19,670 bases of DNA, from contig JAGRBY010000062.1 of the NCBI GenBank assembly GCA_020433835.1, forward strand, positions 1 through 19,670, given 5' to 3'. The stretch comes from Anaerolineae bacterium (lineage in GTDB: Bacteria; Chloroflexota; Anaerolineae; 4572-78; J111). The position numbers and the translations under genes were made by a program. Numbering within the stretch: position 1 is the stretch's first letter; every line of letters begins with the position of its first letter. Below, in pieces: positions 1-6,501 of this stretch. Below the pieces are notes generated by a model. The model was not told where the DNA came from and did no database searches. It worked only from the letters and a program-made list of their open reading frames with translations.

Positions 1-2
1 AG

Positions 3-1574
3 TCGGATGATCTGCAAGACGAATTGAACTCGCTTCGTCAGACGGTGGCCTTGCTCAACGATCTGCCGCCCATGCCTGCACCGCGTCCCTTCACCCTGTC
101 ACAAGCCGATATCCAACCGGTGAACTCGCCTGTTCCTGCGAAAAAGCGGGTCTGGTTTGGTTGGTGGCTGGGCGGTTTTTCTGCAGCGGCAGCGGCAATG
201 CTGTGTGTGGTTGTGGGTTGGGCTTTTCTTATGACTTCAGGTGGAGGAAGTGCTCCTGATGTAGCTATGGCCCCTGTTGAAGCAACAGAAAGTGCGGCCC
301 GGCCCCAGCAGGAAACGCAGATGGAGATGGCGGCTGAACCGGCGGCCGAGGAGGATGAAGAGTCTGTAGCCGCAATGGAAGCCCCGGCTGCAGAAGAAGC
401 GGCGGCTGAAGCAGCACCTGCCGAAGAATCATCCGCCAGCGAAGAGGCAGCCGCAGCGGAAACCGGCTTAGCCGATGACTCCGCCGACCAGTCTGAAATA
501 GCCGAAAGCGCCCCGGCTCAAGAAGATTTGGCAGCGCCCCAGTTTACGGCTGTTCCGGTCGCAACCTCAACGGAGTCGGTTGCGATGCTCAAGCCGGCGG
601 CGACACCAACCCTGGACAGTGCCAGAGTAGTTCCGCCGGCGGCTTCGGCTGCGGAAGAGGAACCTATTGAGGCTGCCCCACCGGCTGAGAGCGAAGAAGA
701 ATCAGACGAAGTCTTTACGTTTGAGACAGAAGAACCTGCTTCCGAAGCGGAAACAGCATCGCCAACTACTCCGGCAGCGGAACCGACTCTCATCGGCGGT
801 GAGATGGTCGAAGTGGCTAAAGAAGCCGTAGAAGATTCTGAACCAGCTATCGGAGGCGGTATCGAAGACGAATCTTTGGCCGAAGAATCCGAGAGCGAAG
901 AGGCGATGGCCGCGGCAGAGGCAGATACAGATGGGGAATCGGGACAACCGTCGATCACAGAAGAAGAAGCGGATACCAATACCTCTGCAACCGAACAGGC
1001 CAGCAGCATGGCAGATCAATCGGCTGAGGAAGGTCTGATACAGCCAACAGGTACTCCACCAGAAGCAAGCGAGGACGAGACTCTTTCCATGCAATCGGAC
1101 GAGGAAGCAGGCGCTGATACAGATGCTGAAGAAGAACCGGCAACTGAAGACAGTACCCCTGAGTTAAGTCGTCAAGAAGCTTACGCAACTGATGAACCGG
1201 TAGCCATTTTGCCTCCGGATAGCGTCACGGCAACTCCGCCGGCAGCGGCTGAAGTTCAGGAAGCTCCGCCAGTTGAAAATGAAGAAAAGGCTTTGGAAGA
1301 CGCAGCGAACCAGGCCCAATCCGCACCGCAAGTAGATAGCATCCCGCTAGAGACGCCGCTGCCGACGTCGGCTATTGCTCAGGCCACGATCACGGCTGCT
1401 CCGCAAAACACCTCGACGCCGCTAGCTCAGACCACGCCAGTCCCATCGACCGAAGAAGGTCAGGCGATTCCAGCTAATGTCTTACCTTGGCTGTTCAGTA
1501 CGGTGTTGATTTTGCTGGCTATGCTCACCATTATCATCTTTCTCATCATATTAAGACTCAACAGACGTTCTTAA
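3..1574 (+). CDS. C-terminal part of a putative anti-sigma factor-like membrane protein, very acidic (5'-truncated)
   Basis: The frame is open to the left edge of the window (codons from base 3), so the TTG at 24 is probably internal and the true start lies outside. Numbering from that TTG, residues 1-25 contain the LRQTVALLNDLPPMPAPRPF pattern that in Chloroflexota proteins follows an N-terminal zf-HC2 anti-sigma domain; that domain itself would be upstream and is not seen. A basic stretch (KKR, 40-42) precedes a first membrane segment at about 44-71. Residues 75-480 are low complexity, rich in Glu, Ala, Ser, Pro and Thr. A second membrane segment lies at about 485-510, followed by RLNRRS. 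If the N-terminus is cytoplasmic, the acidic region is extracytoplasmic and the C-terminus returns inside. Anti-sigma function is inferred; the second membrane segment is not usual for simple zf-HC2 anti-sigmas. Confidence 0.6.
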   Translation, partial: SDDLQDELNSLRQTVALLNDLPPMPAPRPFTLSQADIQPVNSPVPAKKRVWFGWWLGGFSAAAAAMLCVVVGWAFLMTSGGGSAPDVAMAPVEATESAARPQQETQMEMAAEPAAEEDEESVAAMEAPAAEEAAAEAAPAEESSASEEAAAAETGLADDSADQSEIAESAPAQEDLAAPQFTAVPVATSTESVAMLKPAATPTLDSARVVPPAASAAEEEPIEAAPPAESEEESDEVFTFETEEPASEAETASPTTPAAEPTLIGGEMVEVAKEAVEDSEPAIGGGIEDESLAEESESEEAMAAAEADTDGESGQPSITEEEADTNTSATEQASSMADQSAEEGLIQPTGTPPEASEDETLSMQSDEEAGADTDAEEEPATEDSTPELSRQEAYATDEPVAILPPDSVTATPPAAAEVQEAPPVENEEKALEDAANQAQSAPQVDSIPLETPLPTSAIAQATITAAPQNTSTPLAQTTPVPSTEEGQAIPANVLPWLFSTVLILLAMLTIIIFLIILRLNRRS

Positions 1575-1600
1575 GCCCAATTTTAGAAATTCTTATGATA

Positions 1601-1680
1601 AAGGTGACGGTCACTTCTGGGTAACAAAGCCGTTGATTTCGTCGATCAGGTCGCATTTTTGACCCAATGACCGTCACCTT
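1601..1680. repeat. Palindromic repeat element, copy A
   Basis: Perfect 13-bp inverted repeats AAGGTGACGGTCA (1601-1613) and TGACCGTCACCTT (1668-1680) bound an 80-bp element lying 26 bases after the preceding stop codon. The left half (GGTGACGGTCACTTCTGGGTA) closely matches the element at 15465-15546, and its ends resemble those at 8025-8109. Transcribed, it would fold into a long hairpin and could end the upstream transcript, but it has no U-tract. Confidence 0.65.
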
Positions 1681-1719
1681 AGCGCTATCTCTAGAATTGT
1701 CGGCGCGTTTTTCATCTGG

Positions 1720-1747
1720 TTGACTTTTAACAGAAAAAGGTTAAAAT
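1720..1747 (+). promoter_or_regulatory. Sigma70-type promoter for the response regulator gene
   Basis: A -35 box TTGACT (1720-1725) and a -10 box TAAAAT (1742-1747) are separated by 16 bases. The predicted start (about 1754) falls inside a small inverted repeat TGTGG-N8-CCACA (1752-1769), a possible operator. The gene starts at 1802 with GGGAG four bases before its ATG. Confidence 0.6.
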
Positions 1748-1801
1748 GAACTGTGGTAAAGATTCCACAAACCTTTTATCCTCATACGCCTCGGGAGTAT
1801 T

Positions 1802-2728
1802 ATGTCATCACAGCCCACAGTACTCGTTGTTGATTATGATGAAGGCTTTGGCGCCATGCTTAAAGATGGGCTAAACAATACCGGCCAATTTGTTGCCACC
1901 TGGGCCGAAACCGGCAGCGATGCCCTTCAATCGGTTGTCGAGGAGAACTATGAATTGGTTATCATCGATGTAGGTCTCCCCGATATGAAGCCCGACAAGT
2001 TGATTCAGGGTATTCGCCATGCCAAGAACGGCATAAAAATTATGCTAATCCCCATGATCGGCCAAAAATTACCAGCTTACCTGGAAAGTTTGGATATCGA
2101 TGGGATTTTGCCTAAACCATTTTTTGTAGGTGATTTGCCGGATCTGGTTAATGAAGCCTTAGGACGCAGCCCGCAGCCTGTTGTGGCGGCACCGAGACCA
2201 CCGGCTCGAACCGTAGTTGCAGACAAGCCGGCTGAAATCAGCCATGAATCGAACAATCACGATTCTGTTCCTCCAGTCCAAGCCGCAGCGGTTGTCGATA
2301 GCCTGACGCCCACCTTGAACATTCCTATTGTACCGCAAGAGACAATACGTTTTTTACGCGCCAATGAAGTGGAGATATTGCGGGTTCTAAGCGACTTAAA
2401 TCGCGAGGTACGGGCCGAAGCGATTTTACTGGTAGCCGGGGTAAACTTAATTGCGCAATCGGGGATGCTGAGTCGCAATCAGTGTGAGGATTTAGCCGTG
2501 CTGGTGGCTCAAAGTTCGCAGGCGGCTGCCCAAGCCGCACGATTTTTAGGGGAACGGGCCGGTCGCTTTACCCAAAGCCTGCACGAAGGCGGAGCCTATC
2601 GGCTTTACACGTTAACCTTGGGCGAAGGCATTTTATTGTCATTAGCCTTGAGCACCAATGTACCACTGGGGATGATTAGGCATCAATGTCGCCAAATCGC
2701 CGATAAACTTTCGAAGTTTATTATCTAA
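1802..2728 (+). CDS. Response regulator receiver domain fused to a roadblock/LC7-like C-terminal domain
   Basis: Residues 6-118 form a receiver domain: acidic pocket D11/D13, phospho-acceptor D56 in ELVIIDVGLPD, and conserved lysine K105 in GILPKPF. The conserved Ser/Thr after beta-4 is replaced (IMLIPM, 81-85) and the switch aromatic is replaced by Ile102, so signalling may be atypical. Residues 119-175 are a Pro/Ala-rich linker. Residues about 178-308 resemble a roadblock/LC7 (MglB-like) module, ending in LYTLTLGEGILLSLALS and a C-terminal helix. Such domains usually dimerise and regulate small GTPases; neither a GTPase nor a histidine kinase is present here. Start: ATG at 1802 with GGGAG just upstream and a good promoter. 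The gene converges with the zinc-ribbon gene at 2754. Receiver call firm, roadblock call moderate. Confidence 0.75.
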   Translation: MSSQPTVLVVDYDEGFGAMLKDGLNNTGQFVATWAETGSDALQSVVEENYELVIIDVGLPDMKPDKLIQGIRHAKNGIKIMLIPMIGQKLPAYLESLDIDGILPKPFFVGDLPDLVNEALGRSPQPVVAAPRPPARTVVADKPAEISHESNNHDSVPPVQAAAVVDSLTPTLNIPIVPQETIRFLRANEVEILRVLSDLNREVRAEAILLVAGVNLIAQSGMLSRNQCEDLAVLVAQSSQAAAQAARFLGERAGRFTQSLHEGGAYRLYTLTLGEGILLSLALSTNVPLGMIRHQCRQIADKLSKFII

Positions 2729-2753
2729 ATACCCCGTCCGGCCAAAAAGCACC

Positions 2754-3044
2754 TTACTGACGCAGCCGCGCTCTTACCTCGGCGCAGTGAGGGCATTCAT
2801 CGCCTTTATAATCTCGACCGCATGTATAGCAGCTTCGAACCTGCCCATCAAAATTTCCCCGGTCGATAGGAGCCGCGATCAGAATAAGCTCTGAGTCGGT
2901 ATGTTGAGCCAGCCACTCAGCTACGTTTTTCTTGTCAATTTCCAGCCCATTCGGCCCGTCGATGAGAATGCCCCGCAAAACTTTGGCCCCTAATTCTAAT
3001 CCATTTTTTGCTAATCTTCTGGCGTTACTTTTTGATATTGACAC
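2754..3044 (-). CDS. Small C-terminal zinc-ribbon protein of unknown function
   Basis: A 96-residue protein starting with GTG at 3044, supported by an AGGAG motif about 10 bases upstream. Residues 4-60 form a mixed helix/strand domain with LRGILIDGPNGLEIDKKNVA and ELILIAAPID segments. The C-terminus has four cysteines in two pairs, C72-x2-C75 and C84-x2-C87, the layout of a zinc ribbon. It lies 31 bases downstream of rsmI on the same strand, so co-transcription is likely. I do not recognise the family. The zinc ribbon suggests a nucleic-acid or protein contact role, possibly translation-linked given its neighbour, but that is inference only. Confidence 0.6.
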   Translation of the reverse strand: MSISKSNARRLAKNGLELGAKVLRGILIDGPNGLEIDKKNVAEWLAQHTDSELILIAAPIDRGNFDGQVRSCYTCGRDYKGDECPHCAEVRARLRQ

Positions 3045-3075
3045 GCGATAGTTTCTCCTATCTAGTCTAGCAATA

Positions 3076-3909
3076 CTAATAGTTACTACTCTTTATAGTC
3101 TGAGCCAGGGCATAAACTTCACGCTTAGGCCAGCCACTTTGTATTTTAACCTGATTGACGGCTTCTTTTGCTGTTTTTCCGGCATCGAAAGCCTTTATCA
3201 GGGCGGTTTCTACTTGAGACTGACTCCATTCGCTCTGCGGTGGGGCACCCTCAACAACCAGCGTAAACTCTCCACGTGGCTGCCGTTCTGCCCAGGCCGA
3301 TACTGCCTCGGCCAGAGTGCCGCGCCAAATTTCCTCATGCAGTTTGGTCATTTCTCGACAGATGGCAATCGAGCGCGACTCGCCTAACACGTTGGCCATA
3401 TCAACCAGAGCCGATTGGAAACGATGGGGCGACTCAAAAAAAACAAGAGTGGCGGACTGGTTAACGAGATTTTCTAACAGGTTACGCCGCTCGTTGGCTT
3501 TACGAGGAAGAAATCCGGCAAAAAGAAAGGGATAGGGTGGTAGTCCGCTGGCTGACAAAGCGGTGGTGACAGCGTTAGGGCCGGGTAGCGCGACAATCGG
3601 TATCGCCTGCTGCGTTGCGGCTCGAACCAATTCATAGCCGGGATCGGATAGTAACGGCGTTCCGGCTTCAGAAACCAAGGCCACATCATGCTCGGCCAGA
3701 GATGAAAGGATCTGATCAATTTGGGCGGGGCGGCTATGCTCATGCAGGCTGACCATCGACCCTTGAATATCATAATGCTTGAGCAGCCGGCCGGTTGTGC
3801 GCGTGTCTTCCGTAGCGATCAAAGCCGCCTCTTGCAAAATACGCAAAGCCCGAAGGGTGATATCTTCCAGATTACCTAACGGAGTAGGTACAATATATAG
3901 GGTGCCCAT
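3076..3909 (-). CDS. rsmI: 16S rRNA (cytidine1402-2'-O)-methyltransferase RsmI
   Basis: Belongs to the tetrapyrrole-methylase fold family that uses S-adenosylmethionine to 2'-O-methylate C1402 in the decoding centre of 16S rRNA. Visible hallmarks: the N-terminal GTLYIVPTPLGNLEDITLRAL, then EDTRTTGRLLKHY, SEAGTPLLSDPG, ALPGPNAVTTALSASGLP and the FFESPHR segment, in the order and spacing of RsmI. An upstream in-frame ATG at 3927 would add six residues (MGVFRL). The start at 3909 is preferred because family members begin at MGTLYIV, although neither start has a strong ribosome-binding site. The protein has 277 residues from 3909, the usual family length. It follows selA by about 100 bases, with a hairpin between, and precedes the zinc-ribbon gene. 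Confidence 0.93.
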   Translation of the reverse strand: MGTLYIVPTPLGNLEDITLRALRILQEAALIATEDTRTTGRLLKHYDIQGSMVSLHEHSRPAQIDQILSSLAEHDVALVSEAGTPLLSDPGYELVRAATQQAIPIVALPGPNAVTTALSASGLPPYPFLFAGFLPRKANERRNLLENLVNQSATLVFFESPHRFQSALVDMANVLGESRSIAICREMTKLHEEIWRGTLAEAVSAWAERQPRGEFTLVVEGAPPQSEWSQSQVETALIKAFDAGKTAKEAVNQVKIQSGWPKREVYALAQTIKSSNY

Positions 3910-3960
3910 CAATCGGAATACCCCCATATACCTTTTTTATAATTCAATATATGAATAACC

Positions 3961-3969
3961 TGTGGATAA
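3961..3969 (-). promoter_or_regulatory. Isolated DnaA box upstream of rsmI
   Basis: A perfect consensus 9-mer TTATCCACA on the minus strand, in the short gap between selA and rsmI and about 2 kb from the main box cluster. A single box can arise by chance; it might let DnaA touch rsmI expression, or be a minor titration site. Confidence 0.35.
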
Positions 3970-3976
3970 GTGAACA

Positions 3977-4010
3977 AGTTGTCCACATTTTTTTGAAAAT
4001 GTGGACAACT
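3977..4010 (-). terminator. Strong hairpin at the end of selA
   Basis: A perfect 15-bp stem, AGTTGTCCACATTTT paired with AAAATGTGGACAACT, around a 4-base loop. Its first arm touches the last base of the selA TGA stop codon (4010-4012). The following sequence has no U-run, so it may act as an mRNA 3'-end stabiliser or a weak terminator between selA and rsmI rather than a classical intrinsic terminator. Confidence 0.5.
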
Positions 4011-5413
4011 CATATTGTCAACGCCAGCAAAGCGCTCTTAACGGCATCAAGAAGAGATTCATCTTGCTCTACCAGAACCGTTCTGGGATCAAGGATCAAT
4101 CGGTTAGCTTCAATTCTCGCCACAACAGGCAGCACATTCGCTGTCGGCAAACGGAGGCGCTCAGCCAGATCATCGGGCGAAGCGACCATAACCGCCAAAG
4201 CTTTTGTCGGCAGCGTTTGGCCGGGAAGACTGCCTCCTCCCACAGTCGAGACGGTGTCAATCACTTCTAAGGGTATCTCAGACAGCGCAGGAACGTTTTT
4301 AAGCACAGTAAGCCAATGGGATGCTCGTTGAGCCAGAGTCGCCACTTCTGCGGCAATCATGCGCCACACAGGGATTTCTAGCGTGGCTTTATTTTCCAGG
4401 TAGGCCAGCAGGGTTGCTTGCAAAGCGGCAAGCGTTGTCTTATCCACCCTCAGAGCACGGGTAAGTGGGTGTTTTTTTAAGCGGGCGATTAAATCCGCGC
4501 GACCTAAAATAAGGCCCGCCTGCGGTCCGCCCAGTAATTTATCGCCGCTGGCCGTGACGATATCCACTCCGGCGGCGATACTTTCTTGGATGGTGGGTTC
4601 ATGATCCAGTCCAAAGAGGCTTGTATCTAACAACGTACCAGAGCCTAAATCTTCCATAAATGGTATAGCGTTTTGGTGGGCCAAATCGGCCAGTTCTGCC
4701 AGCGAGGGTTGGGCGGTAAAGCCGGTGATCTGATAGTTACTGTGATGAACGGATAGAATCAGCCCCGACGATTCCGGATCGAGGGCTTGCTCATAATCAC
4801 GAATATAGGTGCGGTTGGTGGTACCGACCTCAACCAGTTTTGCCCCGGATTGGGCCATAATATCGGGTACGCGGAACCCTCCACCAATTTCAACCAATTG
4901 GCTGCGGCTGATCAAGACCGGTTTGTGCTGCGCCAGGGCCATCAGCGTTAGTACAACTGCCGCCGCATTGTTGTTAACAACTAAAGCAGCTTCAGCCCCG
5001 GTCAAGCGGCAGAGTAATTCGGCGGCATGAACATAGCGGGAGCCGCGTTCACCGGCTTCTAAGCTGTATTCAAGGTTTGAATAGGCTGATGCAGCCTGAA
5101 CCATGGCCTCCTGGGCACGATAGCTCAGCAAGGCACGGCCCAAATTGGTGTGAATAATTACACCCGTAGCGTTAATAACCGACTGCAAGGTTGGCCGCGT
5201 TGTCGATATTACTCTATCGGTAATGGATTGAGTCAGTTGAGATAGAGTGTTAGATGATTTGCCGGCAATGATTTTTCGTCGAGCCAAGTCTAGTTCGGTT
5301 CGAACCGCATCGACCACCAGATCATGCCCGTGTACCTCAGCCAGTACAAGCAATTCTTGCGTTTCGAGCAATGTATTCACGCTGGGTAATTTACGTAATT
5401 CCGTTTGCACCAT
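4010..5413 (-). CDS. selA: L-seryl-tRNA(Sec) selenium transferase SelA
   Basis: Pyridoxal-phosphate enzyme that converts seryl-tRNA(Sec) to selenocysteinyl-tRNA(Sec) with selenophosphate. The 467-residue length fits bacterial SelA. Visible motifs: an N-terminal helical tRNA-contact region (1-60), INATGVIIHTNLGRALLS (80-97), GERGSRY (121-127), the NNNAAAV region (147-153), EDLGSGTLLD (254-263) and the cofactor-lysine loop TASGDKLLGGPQAG with K292. The start ATG at 5413 directly abuts the TAA of the upstream membrane-protein gene (TAAATG), suggesting translational coupling; no independent strong ribosome-binding site is seen. Its partners selB, selD and the selenocysteine tRNA are not in this window. 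Its presence implies that the organism makes selenoproteins. Confidence 0.95.
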   Translation of the reverse strand: MVQTELRKLPSVNTLLETQELLVLAEVHGHDLVVDAVRTELDLARRKIIAGKSSNTLSQLTQSITDRVISTTRPTLQSVINATGVIIHTNLGRALLSYRAQEAMVQAASAYSNLEYSLEAGERGSRYVHAAELLCRLTGAEAALVVNNNAAAVVLTLMALAQHKPVLISRSQLVEIGGGFRVPDIMAQSGAKLVEVGTTNRTYIRDYEQALDPESSGLILSVHHSNYQITGFTAQPSLAELADLAHQNAIPFMEDLGSGTLLDTSLFGLDHEPTIQESIAAGVDIVTASGDKLLGGPQAGLILGRADLIARLKKHPLTRALRVDKTTLAALQATLLAYLENKATLEIPVWRMIAAEVATLAQRASHWLTVLKNVPALSEIPLEVIDTVSTVGGGSLPGQTLPTKALAVMVASPDDLAERLRLPTANVLPVVARIEANRLILDPRTVLVEQDESLLDAVKSALLALTI

Positions 5414-5791
5414 TTACTCTCGGGTTAGAAAAAATAGTTCAATGAAAATAAAAACCCCAACAAGCACTACGGCTACCGCCCAGTTGAAAGCTCTAAGCAA
5501 CTGAATATAGGCCAGTAGTACGCCAAGTAAACCTACCCATGCCCCTTGCCGAAGGAGACGTGATTTATCACGGCTATACCAATCCGGTTTTGCAAAACGA
5601 TAGTTCAGATAAGCCGTTACCGGAACCGTGGCCGAGCTAAGCCCCATAAACATGCTAGATAACAGCAACAGTTGGGGCGGTGCAAAGAGCGAGGTAGGGT
5701 TAGGCCAAATATTGTGGATGATGTAATACAAAAATAGAAAACTGGCAACAGCCAGCAATAGCGAACAAAGAATCCACCATTTTAAGCGCAT
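5414..5791 (-). CDS. Small multi-pass membrane protein upstream of selA
   Basis: A 125-residue protein with four probable membrane segments: about 5-27, 38-60, 82-97 and 102-121. The polar stretch KPDWYSRDKSRLLRQGAW (about 68-85) between the second and third forms a basic loop, probably cytoplasmic. It ends with TAA directly followed by the selA ATG, so the two form a transcription unit and probably share translation. No ribosome-binding site stands out before its own ATG at 5791, but a TATAAT sequence lies about 45 bases upstream. I do not recognise the family; a role in selenium handling would be pure speculation from position. Confidence 0.65.
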   Translation of the reverse strand: MRLKWWILCSLLLAVASFLFLYYIIHNIWPNPTSLFAPPQLLLLSSMFMGLSSATVPVTAYLNYRFAKPDWYSRDKSRLLRQGAWVGLLGVLLAYIQLLRAFNWAVAVVLVGVFIFIELFFLTRE

Positions 5792-5836
5792 AATTATTTG
5801 GGTCAGAGTAAGGGCTGGTTAAAGTAATACCTCAAT

Positions 5837-5868
5837 ATTATACCTCAAAGTTATTTATACGTCATCAA
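5837..5868 (-). promoter_or_regulatory. Possible promoter of the membrane protein-selA unit
   Basis: A perfect -10 box TATAAT on the minus strand (5837-5842). The best -35-like sequence, TTGATG (5863-5868), is 20 bases away, too far for a standard promoter. The 9-mer TTGAGGTAT occurs twice in tandem here with a 13-base period, once overlapping the -10, and might bind a regulator. Confidence 0.35.
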
Positions 5869-5969
5869 GCATAGTTATTCACATGTTTATTCAAGTATAT
5901 TTAAATTAAATAGTAATATATAGTAGGGCCTGTTGATATGTGGATAAGGTTTCGTTAACTGTATTTAAC

Positions 5970-5985
5970 CTACTACCTGTAGTAG
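5970..5985. repeat. Small inverted repeat in the AT-rich part of the origin
   Basis: CTACTAC and GTAGTAG (7 bp each) flank CT, about 25 bases from the DnaA box at 5939-5947. It interrupts the AT-rich region with TAG/CTA triplets. Such triplets can form part of DnaA-trio elements, but this is only a suggestion. Confidence 0.3.
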
Positions 5986-6207
5986 AGGCTTTTATTTTCT
6001 ACTGGCTATCTTGGTGTTTCTTCTTTTTTGTGCTTGTGGACTACTTTCTGGAAAATTTTGAATAAATTCTAATAGGTGAATTCTAACTATTTTGTCAAAT
6101 CAAAGCTGTTTTTTCGAGTCTATATCTAGGGGATATTCTTATTTTTACCACCTATATGTCGTGCCATAAAAATTAGGATAAATATTGGTAGTTTAAAAAA
6201 ACGAAAG

Positions 6208-6272
6208 TTATCCCCAACTACCCCCAGTTATCCACAGTTATAGGGCAGTTATCCACAATAATTTGTGGGTAA
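6208..6272. promoter_or_regulatory. DnaA box triad 1 plus one inverted box
   Basis: TTATCCCCA (6208-6216), TTATCCACA (6228-6236) and TTATCCACA (6249-6257) lie on the plus strand at 20- and 21-base intervals, about two helical turns apart. An inverted box TTACCCACA follows at 6264-6272 on the minus strand. Confidence 0.85.
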
Positions 6273-6358
6273 CTGTTATTTCTCTAAAAAAAAGACAATT
6301 AACAAAAGTATAGGCACTACGTTGTCTTGGGGGTGAGGAAGATTTTTAGAGAATCAAA

Positions 6359-6392
6359 AAGGGACTCTCGATCTTTCTCATCGATGTCCCTT
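6359..6392 (-). terminator. Intrinsic terminator of dnaA, inside the origin
   Basis: Read on the minus strand, AAGGGAC-AT-CGAT pairs with ATCG-AGA-GTCCCTT around a 7-base loop and is followed by TTTGATT, giving a T5 run with the end of the stem. It lies about 110 bases beyond the dnaA stop codon and between the two DnaA-box triads. Confidence 0.55.
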
Positions 6393-6408
6393 GCCGAGGA
6401 ATCTAAGG

Positions 6409-6459
6409 TTATCCCCAATACGGATCACTTATCCACAGTTTGGGGTGGGGTTATCCACA
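6409..6459. promoter_or_regulatory. DnaA box triad 2
   Basis: TTATCCCCA (6409-6417), TTATCCACA (6429-6437) and TTATCCACA (6451-6459), all on the plus strand at 20- and 22-base intervals. The box order and spacing repeat those of triad 1, which lies 201 bases to the left. Confidence 0.85.
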
Positions 6460-6501
6460 AATGGGGCAAATTTGACGGTTTAGTTGTTATCTGCGTAGGG
6501 G

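Larger units (their letters stand above)
5792..6501. other. oriC: Probable chromosomal replication origin (oriC) region
   Basis: A gene-free 710-base stretch immediately downstream of dnaA. The 5850-6200 part is strongly AT-rich (for example 5890-5922, nearly all A/T) and is the candidate unwinding element. It is followed by clustered DnaA boxes. Plus strand: TTATCCCCA at 6208, TTATCCACA at 6228 and 6249, TTATCCCCA at 6409, TTATCCACA at 6429 and 6451. Minus strand: TTACCCACA at 6264-6272 and TTATCCACA at 5939-5947. Origins next to dnaA are the rule in many bacteria, and clustered consensus boxes plus AT-rich DNA are the standard signature. A short open frame at 6327-6530 is not considered a gene. 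Functional proof would need replication data. Confidence 0.82.

Noticed and set aside
518..1188. Three minus-strand open frames opposite the acidic protein gene
   Set aside because: They are antisense to a low-complexity Glu/Ala/Ser-rich coding region whose biased codons suppress stops on the other strand; the products are Ser/Ala-rich or nonsensical and there is no ribosome-binding site.
3474..3773. 99-codon minus-strand open frame inside rsmI
   Set aside because: An alternative frame of rsmI, which is supported by family motifs throughout.
4010..5413. Selenocysteine tRNA gene near selA
   Set aside because: I looked for a tRNA-like cloverleaf with a TTCGA arm in the surrounding gaps and saw none.
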